From the NCBI GenBank assembly GCA_963695975.1, contig CAVOIB010000011.1, positions 170,896 through 234,895 on the forward strand: DNA of 64,000 nucleotides, in the 5' to 3' direction. The DNA is from JBBQVZ01 sp963695975 (lineage in GTDB: Bacteria > Actinomycetota > UBA4738 > HRBIN12). Made by a program: the position numbers and the translations under genes. Positions 57,086-64,000 of this stretch are shown here, one piece after another. The first letter of the stretch is position 1; every line of letters starts with the position of its first letter. The notes below the pieces were generated by a model that saw nothing but the letters and a program-made list of their open reading frames with translations, was not told the DNA's origin and ran no database searches.

Positions 57086-58549
57086 ATGAGCGCGAACGAA
57101 CCTGCCGGAAACCCCATCCCCGTAACGCTGATCCCCGGCGATGGCATCGGCCCCGAGTGCGTAACGGCGGCTACGCGGATCCTCGAGGCGGCGGGCGCGC
57201 CGATCACCTGGGAGGAGTGCGAGGCCGGCGCCGAGGTCTTCAAGAAGGGCCTGCCCTCCGGCGTTCCCACGGAAACCATGGACTCCATCACCCGAACGCG
57301 CGTAGCCCTGAAGGGGCCACTCGAGACCCCCGTCGGCTTCGGCGAGAAGAGCGCGAACGTCACGCTCCGCAAGTTGTTCGAGACGTACGCGAACGTCCGG
57401 CCGGTGCGGGAGATGCCTGGCGTGAAGACGCCCTACAGCGGCCGTGGCGTTGACCTCGTCGTCGTCAGGGAGAACGTCGAAGACCTGTATGCGGGCATCG
57501 AGTACATGCAGACGCCGGGCGTGGCCGAGTGCCTGAAGCTCATCTCGGTGAAGGGCTCGGAGAAGATCGTGCGGTTCGCGTTCGAGTACGCGCGCTCCGA
57601 AGGGCGAACTAGTGTCGCATGCGCCACCAAAGCGAACATCATGAAGATGACCGAGGGCACGATGAAGCGGGTGTTCGAGCGGGTCGCGCCCGAGTACTCA
57701 GACATCGAGTCGTGGCATGTGATCATCGACAACTGCGCGCACCAGCTGGTGAAGCGTCCCGAGCAGTTCGACGTGCTGGTCACGACCAATATGAACGGCG
57801 ACATCATCAGCGACGAGTCTTCGGCACTGATCGGCGGCTTGGGCTACGCGCCATCGGCGAACATCGGCAACGAGATCGCGATCTTCGAGGCGGTGCACGG
57901 CTCGGCACCGAAGTACGCGGGGAAGAACGTGATCAACCCAACGGCCGTGATCCTCTCTGCCGTGATGATGCTCCGGTACCTGGAGCTGTTCGAACAGGCC
58001 GACGCGATCGAACATGCGGTCGGCGTGACCCTGGAGTCGGGCGTGTTGACCGGCGACGTCCTGGGCTACGACCGGGGCACGCCGACCACCGACTATACGG
58101 ACGCGATCATCGGTAACCTGGGACGGCGCAGCGAAACCTGGACCGTGCGCGAGCACACCGCGCTCAAGCTCCCGCGATTGTCTCCGGACCCCGACTACGT
58201 GAGGCCCGCGTCGCGGGCGGTCGTCGGATTGGACGTCTTCATCGAGTCGCCACTGCTGTCGGCCGAGCTTGGCGCCTCGCTGATGGAACTCACCGCCGAC
58301 ACGAAGCTCTCGCTCAAGATGGTCTCGTCGCGCGGCACGAAGGTTTTTCCGCCCACCGGGGCGATCACGGACACGCTGGATCACTGGCGTGCGCGGTTCA
58401 TCATCAAGGAGAACCCCGGCGACCTGCCCGACGACGACGTCCACGAGCTCCTGCAGCGGATCTCCAGCCGTCACCGCTGGATGCACATCGAGAAGCTCCA
58501 GGAGTTCGATGGGGAGCTGGGGTTCACGCGCGATCAGGGCGAGAACTGA
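57086..58549 (+). CDS. icd: NADP-type isocitrate dehydrogenase with C-terminal extension
   Basis: Oxidatively decarboxylates isocitrate to 2-oxoglutarate in the TCA cycle. The ATG at 57086 after GAGGAGGAGAGAG gives 487 residues. The core has TLIPGDGIGPECV, GYAPSANIGNEIAIFEAVHG and PKYAGKNVINPTAVILSAVMM. About 140 residues beyond the usual end (from about 350: LGLDVFIES-type VGLDVFIESPLLSAELG) match the extended Thermus-type enzyme rather than the monomeric or E. coli-type enzymes. Cofactor specificity is inferred from the subfamily. Confidence 0.92.
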   Translation: MSANEPAGNPIPVTLIPGDGIGPECVTAATRILEAAGAPITWEECEAGAEVFKKGLPSGVPTETMDSITRTRVALKGPLETPVGFGEKSANVTLRKLFETYANVRPVREMPGVKTPYSGRGVDLVVVRENVEDLYAGIEYMQTPGVAECLKLISVKGSEKIVRFAFEYARSEGRTSVACATKANIMKMTEGTMKRVFERVAPEYSDIESWHVIIDNCAHQLVKRPEQFDVLVTTNMNGDIISDESSALIGGLGYAPSANIGNEIAIFEAVHGSAPKYAGKNVINPTAVILSAVMMLRYLELFEQADAIEHAVGVTLESGVLTGDVLGYDRGTPTTDYTDAIIGNLGRRSETWTVREHTALKLPRLSPDPDYVRPASRAVVGLDVFIESPLLSAELGASLMELTADTKLSLKMVSSRGTKVFPPTGAITDTLDHWRARFIIKENPGDLPDDDVHELLQRISSRHRWMHIEKLQEFDGELGFTRDQGEN

Positions 58550-58582
58550 TCGACCGATGGCGAAGAACCTCGCTGGACCGGC

Positions 58583-59059
58583 TCAGGCCGGCGGGGGCTC
58601 GTAGCGGCCCGACTCGATGACACCGTCGACGACCCGCAGGTACCACGTGGAGCCCTTCGCCTGGTCCGCGGGCCCGCCGGCCAACTGGACGTCACGCTCC
58701 ACGAGTCCCTGGAGAAGGGCCCGCAAGCCGTCACCGTGCACGCACAAGACGGCGGCTCCTTCGGTGGCGGCCTCGATCACGAACTTCTCAACGTACGCGG
58801 GCGATACCCCTTCGGCCAGTTCGTCGCGTATCTCGATCGGTAGGGCTCGAGCCATCCCGAGTGGTTCCAGGGTTTGCATGCATCGCAGGTACGGACTCGA
58901 GATCAGCTGCGTCAACGGGAGATCAGCGAACCGCTCGACCAGTGCCTGGGACTGACGTCGCCCGCGTGCCGTCAACGGTCGTTCGCGATCGGGACGCAGC
59001 CAGGCCGTTCGTTCTCCGGCCTCCGCGTGACGGGCGACGCAGACGATGGTGTCGCTCAC
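58583..59059 (-). CDS. Histidine phosphatase (SixA/RHG family)
   Basis: A 158-residue phosphatase with the RHG-type motif VARHAEAGE (H11 is the phospho-acceptor), RPLTARGRRQSQALVERF, ISSPYLRCMQTLEPL and CVHGDGLRALLQ. GTG 59059 overlaps the Nudix stop as GTGA. In mycobacteria the Nudix and histidine-phosphatase domains are fused in MutT1 next to ppk1; here the two lie as separate, coupled genes in the same neighbourhood. Confidence 0.9.
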   Translation of the reverse strand: MSDTIVCVARHAEAGERTAWLRPDRERPLTARGRRQSQALVERFADLPLTQLISSPYLRCMQTLEPLGMARALPIEIRDELAEGVSPAYVEKFVIEAATEGAAVLCVHGDGLRALLQGLVERDVQLAGGPADQAKGSTWYLRVVDGVIESGRYEPPPA

Positions 59060-59475
59060 GTCGGGTTCCCCAACCGGTCGATCATCAGGCGGTCGTGATC
59101 GTACGTGAGCGTCCGGCGCGCCTCCTCCACCGGCACCCACCGCGCGTCGTCGACCTCGTTCGCGGCGGCGAGGACATCGCCCTCAGCCAACGTCATCGCC
59201 CAATAGCGCACGGTCTTCGGACGCCCTTGCCCGTCGGTGTACGAGGCTACGCCGAGGTCGCGCCCCACCTGGCAGCGGACGCCGATCTCCTCCTCCACCT
59301 CGCGCAACGCACCATCGAGCTCAGACTCGCCTTGGAACAGCTTGCCCTTGGGGAAGGACCAATCGTCATACGCGGGCCGGTGCACGAGAACGAGCTCCAC
59401 ACCCGCGGGGCTCCCCCGCCACACCAGACCTCCCGCGGCGCGAACGACCTTCGGAGGGGCCGCTGACTTGCTCAC
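59056..59475 (-). CDS. Nudix hydrolase (MutT1-like)
   Basis: A 139-residue Nudix protein with the complete Nudix box at 44-66: GKLFQGE then REVEEEIGV. It is likely to act on oxidised nucleotides, diadenosine or inositol polyphosphates, as its mycobacterial counterpart MutT1 does. GTG 59475 overlaps the stop of the CHAD gene upstream as GTGA; the longer open frame upstream is not coding. Confidence 0.92.
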   Translation of the reverse strand: MSKSAAPPKVVRAAGGLVWRGSPAGVELVLVHRPAYDDWSFPKGKLFQGESELDGALREVEEEIGVRCQVGRDLGVASYTDGQGRPKTVRYWAMTLAEGDVLAAANEVDDARWVPVEEARRTLTYDHDRLMIDRLGNPT

Positions 59476-60959
59476 ATCGCCTCCTGGGCCGCGACGAGCC
59501 TCTTCCAGGTCTTCCTCCACCGGCGGCGCGCGTCCTGGGCGGCCGCTCGCTCGAGTCCGGCCAGCATGCCCGCAGTGAAGACGGCGTCTCCCGACCGATG
59601 GCCGGCAGCCCACGATCGGAGCCACGACTCCGCGACCACGGCATCGTTGTGCTCCCCGAGGACGGTCTGAAGCTTGGCGGCCGCTTCACCGAAACGCTTG
59701 GCGGATTTCCCCATCACCGGCATCACCGCGTCTGCGGCGTAGCGGACCCGTTTCGCACGGATCCTGATCGTGTGCAGCTCGATATCGGACGGATGCCGAC
59801 CCGGCTCGCGGGCGGCCCGTCGCAGATGTTCCCACGGCCCCTTGAGCAGGTCCTGCACGATCTCCTTGACGGGTACGTCGGAGCCGGAGAGGACCTGCGG
59901 CTCGCGCGCACCTTCGACGAGGCGGTCGACGAGGCTGACGTATCGTTCGCCCCGGAGGGTCTCGATGAGCAGCTCGTGCGCCTCCTTCCGCCGCTGCACC
60001 AGCGCTTCGATCACGTGGGCGAACCCCGGTTGCTCGGTCGCGGGGATCAGTCCGACTCGCCCCCGGATGCGCTCGAGGAGCACGTCGGCGTCACGGGCCT
60101 CGCCGAGCACGCCGCCGACCCATCGGAGCTCCTCGCGGAGCGGCAACGCCCACGACGGATCGAGCCTGGCGCGGAACGTCCGGAGATCGGAGCGAAGGCG
60201 GCGAGACGCCACGCGTGCCTGGTGGACGCCCTCCGGATCGACGTCGAGTCGCATCACGGGGTCGTGTCGCATCAGATGAAGGACAGACGTGGACAGCGTC
60301 AGGCCGAGCACCTCGCTCACCGTCGCATCCGGGCGAACGTGCTCCACCACGACCTCGGGCGGTAAGGTCGCGAGCGATCCCACGGCTCGGACGTACTTCG
60401 AGGTCGGATCGGGCGGGCCGGCACCTGCCGAACGCAAGAGACGGAGCACCTCGTCGAGCATCCCCTCGGGGGTATCGTCCGTGATCTCGACCTCGAGCTC
60501 CCTGAACCGCGCCGCGATGCGGCGCCCGGACAGGACCGAGACCTCGTCGTCCACGACGTCGCCGAGGCGCCGATCGTCGAAGTCGAGCAGCTGCATCATC
60601 CGACGGATCGTCCGAAGGCGAACCATCGGCCGAAGCGTCGCGGTCCGCACGTAGATACGGATCGGATCGAGCGCCTCGTCGGGCGGCGCGGCCGCTTCGT
60701 CCCCGGGGAACGTCATCTCGTCGCGTACGAGCAGGTCGCCGTCCCCCTCGGAGGGGAGCTTCACGGTCCATCCCTCTCCTCCCCGGTGTCGGAGACTCAC
60801 CCCCCACCGCGCCAGGCGGAGGTCACTCGTGTCGAAGTACACCGTCTCGAGTCGCTCCGCATCTCTGGGAACGACCAGGATGTCGTCACCGAGGTCGTCC
60901 AGCGGGGGCATCCGGAACGCGGGCGATGCGGAGAGCTTCACCTCGCGCTCGGCGGTCAT
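59472..60959 (-). CDS. CYTH-CHAD domain protein
   Basis: A 495-residue protein with an N-terminal CYTH (triphosphate tunnel) domain, starting with the ExExK motif EREVKL, and a C-terminal CHAD helical domain (about 215-495) rich in basic residues (HQARVASRRLRSDLRTF, ELHTIRIRAKRVRYAAD). CHAD domains bind polyphosphate and CYTH domains hydrolyse inorganic triphosphate. Its ATG overlaps the ppk1 stop by one base, so it is coupled to polyphosphate kinase. Confidence 0.93.
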   Translation of the reverse strand: MTAEREVKLSASPAFRMPPLDDLGDDILVVPRDAERLETVYFDTSDLRLARWGVSLRHRGGEGWTVKLPSEGDGDLLVRDEMTFPGDEAAAPPDEALDPIRIYVRTATLRPMVRLRTIRRMMQLLDFDDRRLGDVVDDEVSVLSGRRIAARFRELEVEITDDTPEGMLDEVLRLLRSAGAGPPDPTSKYVRAVGSLATLPPEVVVEHVRPDATVSEVLGLTLSTSVLHLMRHDPVMRLDVDPEGVHQARVASRRLRSDLRTFRARLDPSWALPLREELRWVGGVLGEARDADVLLERIRGRVGLIPATEQPGFAHVIEALVQRRKEAHELLIETLRGERYVSLVDRLVEGAREPQVLSGSDVPVKEIVQDLLKGPWEHLRRAAREPGRHPSDIELHTIRIRAKRVRYAADAVMPVMGKSAKRFGEAAAKLQTVLGEHNDAVVAESWLRSWAAGHRSGDAVFTAGMLAGLERAAAQDARRRWRKTWKRLVAAQEAM

Positions 60960-63043
60960 CAGCTGGCCCATCCCTCCGCGAGCCGCTGCAGGACGGCCTG
61001 TGATTCCATGCCTCGATCGGGTGGGAGCTTGATCCATCCGTCGGGACGGAGCTCCCAGGCAAGGGCGTCGTCCTCGAGGTTGATTGCCAGGATCTCGTCG
61101 AGCCGCGCCTTCAGCTGGGGGTCCGTGACCTCGGTCACGCACTCCACGCGATGGTCCAGATTGCGGGGCATCAGATCCGCCGAGCCCATGAAGAAGCGGA
61201 TCCCTCGAGCCTGGTTCCCGAACCGGAAGATGCGCGAATGCTCCAGGTATCGCCCGACGATGGATCGAACGCGGATGTTCTCCGACAGGTCAGGAACGCC
61301 CGGTTTCAAGCAGCAGATCCCTCGAACGACCAGGTCGATCGAGACGCCAGCCTGCGATGCGGTGTACAGCGCGTCGATCATCTCGACATCGACCAGGCTG
61401 TTCATCTTCATCACGATCCGGCCATCGGGCGCCTCGGTCTCTCCGCGGATCAGCTCCAGGAGCCGCGACCGGAGGCTGATCGGCGCAACGAGGATCCGCC
61501 GGTACTGCTGCTGCTGGCTATAGCCGGTGAGGTAGTTGAACAGGTCCGCAACGTCCGCCGTGATCTCGGGATCATCGGTCAGAAGGCCGAGGTCCTCGTA
61601 GAGCGTGGCGGTGACCGGGTGATAGTTGCCCGTTCCCACGTGACAGTACCGACGGATCTCGTCGCCCTCGTCGCGGACGACGAGCGAGCATTTCGCATGC
61701 GTCTTCAATCCGACGACGCCGTACACGACGTGCACGCCTGCCTGCTCCAGCACGCGCGCCCAGGTGATGTTGGTCTCCTCGTCGAACCGGGCCGTGAGCT
61801 CGACCAACGCGACGGTTTGTTTCCCTGCCTCGGCCGCACGGACCAGGGCTCGAACGATCGGGCTGTCCTCGCCGGACGTGCGGTACAAGGTCTGCTTGAT
61901 CGCCAACACCGACCGGTCGCGCGCGGCCTGCTCCACGAACAGCTCCACGGACGTGGCGAAAGAGTCGTACGGGTGATGCACGAGGATGTCGCCCTGGCGG
62001 ATCGCGCTGAAGATGTCGGCGTGACCGTTGACGACGGGCTGCAGTCGGTTCTGCGTCACACCGGCCCAGCGCTCGTACTTCAGGTCCGGTCGGTCGAGCG
62101 AGGAGAGTTCCCAGAGGTCGCCGAGCCCGAGCATCGACTTCGTCACGTAGACGTCCGATGGTTCGACGTGGAGCTCATCCTCGATCAACCTTTTGACGGC
62201 CTTCGGCATCGAGCGATGAACCTCGAGGCGCACGGTTTCGGGCGAACGCTCGCGCATCCGCAGGACGGATTCGAGCGCGGCCAGCAGGTCGTCGGCCTCC
62301 TCGATCTCGAGGTCCAGGTCGAGGTCGCGCGTCACACGGAACGGGTGTACGGCGAGGATCTCCATCCCCGGGAACAGCATGTCAAGGTTCGCAGCGATGA
62401 CCTCCTCGAGGGGGATGAAGCGGTTCCCGCCTGGGAGGGGCAGCAGGCGCGAGATGTTCGGCGGCACCTTCACGCGGGCGAACCGACGGATGTGAGTCGA
62501 TGGATCCCGGACCACGACGGCCAGGTTCAGCGAGAGGTCGGAGATGTAGGGGAACGGGTGCGCCGGGTCCACCGATAGCGGCGTGAGGATGGGGAACACC
62601 CGGCGCTCGAACGTCTGGCGCACATGGACGCGATCGTCGCCTCCAAGATCGTCCCAGTCGACCACCGTCACGCCGGCCGCCTCCAAGCGGGGACGGACGC
62701 TCTTTGCCCAGATCTGATGCTGCCGCGTCATCAGCAATCGCGCCCGTGCACGGATCGCGTCTAGCTGTTCGCGGACCGTCATGGCATCGGGCGAGGTCGT
62801 TAGCACGCCGACGGAGAGCTGCTCTTTCAGCCCGGCCACGCGGATCTGGAAGAACTCGTCCAGGTTCTTGCTGAAGATCGCGAGGAACTTCACCCGCTCG
62901 AGCAGCGGCCGTTCGTTGTCCTCGGCGAGCGCAAGCACGCGCGCGTTGAAATCTAGCCAGGAGAGCTCGCGGTTGGCGTACCGGCTGGGGGCGGACGGCT
63001 GGGGATGACCGCCGGTCAGCGGGACTGGCTGCTCGCTCGCCAT
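60959..63043 (-). CDS. ppk1: Polyphosphate kinase 1
   Basis: PPK1 makes polyphosphate from ATP. The 694-residue protein starts at ATG 63043 (GGAGGAG upstream) and opens with RYANRELSWLDFNARVLALA. The two active-site histidines are H449 (VGLKTHAKCSLVVRDE) and H468 (RYCHVGTGNYHPVTATLYED). The longer open frame upstream is not coding. It leads a ppk1-CHAD-Nudix-phosphatase operon. Confidence 0.96.
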   Translation of the reverse strand: MASEQPVPLTGGHPQPSAPSRYANRELSWLDFNARVLALAEDNERPLLERVKFLAIFSKNLDEFFQIRVAGLKEQLSVGVLTTSPDAMTVREQLDAIRARARLLMTRQHQIWAKSVRPRLEAAGVTVVDWDDLGGDDRVHVRQTFERRVFPILTPLSVDPAHPFPYISDLSLNLAVVVRDPSTHIRRFARVKVPPNISRLLPLPGGNRFIPLEEVIAANLDMLFPGMEILAVHPFRVTRDLDLDLEIEEADDLLAALESVLRMRERSPETVRLEVHRSMPKAVKRLIEDELHVEPSDVYVTKSMLGLGDLWELSSLDRPDLKYERWAGVTQNRLQPVVNGHADIFSAIRQGDILVHHPYDSFATSVELFVEQAARDRSVLAIKQTLYRTSGEDSPIVRALVRAAEAGKQTVALVELTARFDEETNITWARVLEQAGVHVVYGVVGLKTHAKCSLVVRDEGDEIRRYCHVGTGNYHPVTATLYEDLGLLTDDPEITADVADLFNYLTGYSQQQQYRRILVAPISLRSRLLELIRGETEAPDGRIVMKMNSLVDVEMIDALYTASQAGVSIDLVVRGICCLKPGVPDLSENIRVRSIVGRYLEHSRIFRFGNQARGIRFFMGSADLMPRNLDHRVECVTEVTDPQLKARLDEILAINLEDDALAWELRPDGWIKLPPDRGMESQAVLQRLAEGWAS

Positions 63044-63080
63044 CGGGGAAGGGCTCCTCCGTCCGTTGCTGGGGAACGGA

Positions 63081-63086
63081 ATCGTA
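63081..63086 (-). promoter_or_regulatory. Putative ppk1 -10 box
   Basis: TACGAT on the minus strand, 37 bases before the ppk1 ATG, in the divergent gap with the permease gene. Confidence 0.35.
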
Positions 63087-63139
63087 CTCCACGGCCCCCC
63101 GCGAGCGCGAGGGTGGACCGGTCGTGGAAGATAGCCGTC

Positions 63140-63913
63140 ATGACCCCGCTCGAGGCGGCCCTCACCGTGCTGGTTGGGTTGCTCGCGGGCATCCTCTCGG
63201 GGTTGTTCGGGGTGGGCGGTGGCATCGTGATGACGCCAGGTCTCACGGCGCTCACGGGCCTTTCCGCGATCGTGGCGGTGGCCACGCCGCTTCCGGTGAT
63301 CCTGCCCACCGCCATGATGGGCGCGTTCACGTATCACCGGGCCGGCGAGGTCGACCTCCGGGCGGCGCTATGGATCGCGATCCCTGGAGTGGGCGCGGCC
63401 ATCCTCGGCGCCGCGCTCACGCAGGTCGTCGATGCGAAGCTCCTGCTCCTACTGACCGCGGTGCTGCTCGCGTGGCAATCGGTCGACATCCTGCGTGGCC
63501 GACGGCCGAGCGACGCAGACGAAGCGCGATCGTTGTCGCCGCGGACGCTCGTATCGATCGGGCTCGTCGCCGGGTCTCTGTCGGGCCTGCTCGGGATCGG
63601 TGGTGGAATCATCATCGTTCCCGCGCTCGCCGGCATGCTCGGCGTGCCGTTGAAACGGGCGCTCGGGACGTCCCTCCTGGCCGTCGTGGTGCTCGCCATC
63701 CCGGGAACGATCGTCCACGCGGTGCTCGGACATATCGACTGGACCGCCGTGCTCCTCTTGGCGATTGGCTCGATACCGGGCGCGCGCATAGGGGCAACGA
63801 TCGCGCTCGGGACACGGGAGCGGACCCTGCGGATCCTGGTCGGCAGCTTCCTCGGACTCGTTGCAGTGGTATACGGGGTGCAGCAGATCGTCGAGCTCAC
63901 ACGATCGAGGTAG
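63140..63913 (+). CDS. TauE/SafE (TSUP) family permease
   Basis: A 257-residue permease with eight hydrophobic segments arranged as two repeats, each with a glycine-rich loop: GILSGLFGVGGGIVMTPGLT near the N-terminus and GSLSGLLGIGGGIIIVPALA in the second half. The family exports sulfite, taurine or organosulfur compounds; the substrate is unknown here. GGAAG lies 12 bases before the ATG; the frame is open further upstream without coding features. Confidence 0.92.
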   Translation: MTPLEAALTVLVGLLAGILSGLFGVGGGIVMTPGLTALTGLSAIVAVATPLPVILPTAMMGAFTYHRAGEVDLRAALWIAIPGVGAAILGAALTQVVDAKLLLLLTAVLLAWQSVDILRGRRPSDADEARSLSPRTLVSIGLVAGSLSGLLGIGGGIIIVPALAGMLGVPLKRALGTSLLAVVVLAIPGTIVHAVLGHIDWTAVLLLAIGSIPGARIGATIALGTRERTLRILVGSFLGLVAVVYGVQQIVELTRSR

Positions 63914-63968
63914 CTCGGGGTTTGCGGGCGCGTTGCTACACTGCCTCGCGACCCCGTCCGGGGCGCGA

Positions 63969-64000
63969 GGTCCCATCGTCTAGTGGCCTAGGACACCACC
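63969..64000 (+). tRNA. tRNA-Glu, 5' part (cut by window edge)
   Basis: The last 32 bases match the 5' half of a glutamate tRNA: acceptor strand GGTCCCA, D arm TCGTCTAGTGGCCTAGGAC and the first bases of the anticodon stem (CCACC). The rest lies beyond the window. TACACT at 63937-63942 may be its -10 box. Confidence 0.85.

Noticed and set aside
1..64000. CRISPR arrays, insertion sequences, prophage genes
   Set aside because: No regular repeat arrays, transposases or phage structural genes were seen; the only recombinase is the housekeeping XerC.

Overview
The window is a GC-rich chromosome segment from an actinobacterium-like organism, probably an uncultured or deep-branching lineage; I cannot place it lower than that. 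The evidence is strong G/C bias at third codon positions and a gene order that, from my knowledge of the group, closely follows the Mycobacterium tuberculosis Rv2880c-Rv2990c region. Supporting families are DUF2469 next to RNase HII, a WhiG/FliA-type sigma factor next to xerC, an F420-pathway CofC homologue, and ppk1 beside Nudix and histidine-phosphatase genes.

Layout. (1) 1-21339, mainly minus strand: a partial sensor kinase and its OmpR-type regulator; rseP-dxr-cdsA-frr-pyrH-tsf-rpsB; a membrane protein, a PQQ-type propeller and an M23-like protein; sigma factor-xerC-dprA-comM; yraN-DUF2469-rnhB-lepB-rplS. A plus-strand cassette (Pit phosphate transporter, its DUF47 partner and a PLP decarboxylase) sits between comM and yraN. 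(2) 21434-25080, plus strand: the most unusual locus. It has a membrane M50 metalloprotease with a PqqD-like N-terminal domain and two cyclic-nucleotide-binding domains, a 70-residue zinc-ribbon protein, two CRP-type operators, a 44-residue basic protein with an excellent ribosome binding site and terminator, and a CRP-type regulator whose recognition helix fits those operators. (3) 25094-41867, mainly minus strand: trmD-rimM-khpA-rpsP-ffh, REC-ftsY-smc, mutM-rnc-rpmF-DUF177-coiled coil-coaD-rsmD-recG, interrupted by a plus-strand histidine kinase and a nicotinamidase. (4) 41911-53470: thioredoxin lipoprotein, rpmB, thiD-thiL, an ATP-type PEP carboxykinase, a phosphoribosyltransferase, ddl and a trans-sulfuration enzyme, plsC-like, bioY, cofC, a cold-shock-like protein, HU and a lipoprotein. 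(5) 53657-64000: tRNA-Gln, two tandem secreted phosphoesterases, icd, a polyphosphate block (ppk1, CYTH-CHAD, Nudix, histidine phosphatase), a TauE/SafE permease and the 5' part of a tRNA-Glu.

Most minus-strand genes are tightly packed, with 1-4 base stop/start overlaps. Many genes at the head of a transcription unit lack a Shine-Dalgarno sequence and instead have a TANNNT hexamer 6-10 bases before the start codon, which suggests that leaderless transcripts are common. I used this pattern to choose several start codons. Gene functions below are by recognised motifs and family knowledge; no database search was run.
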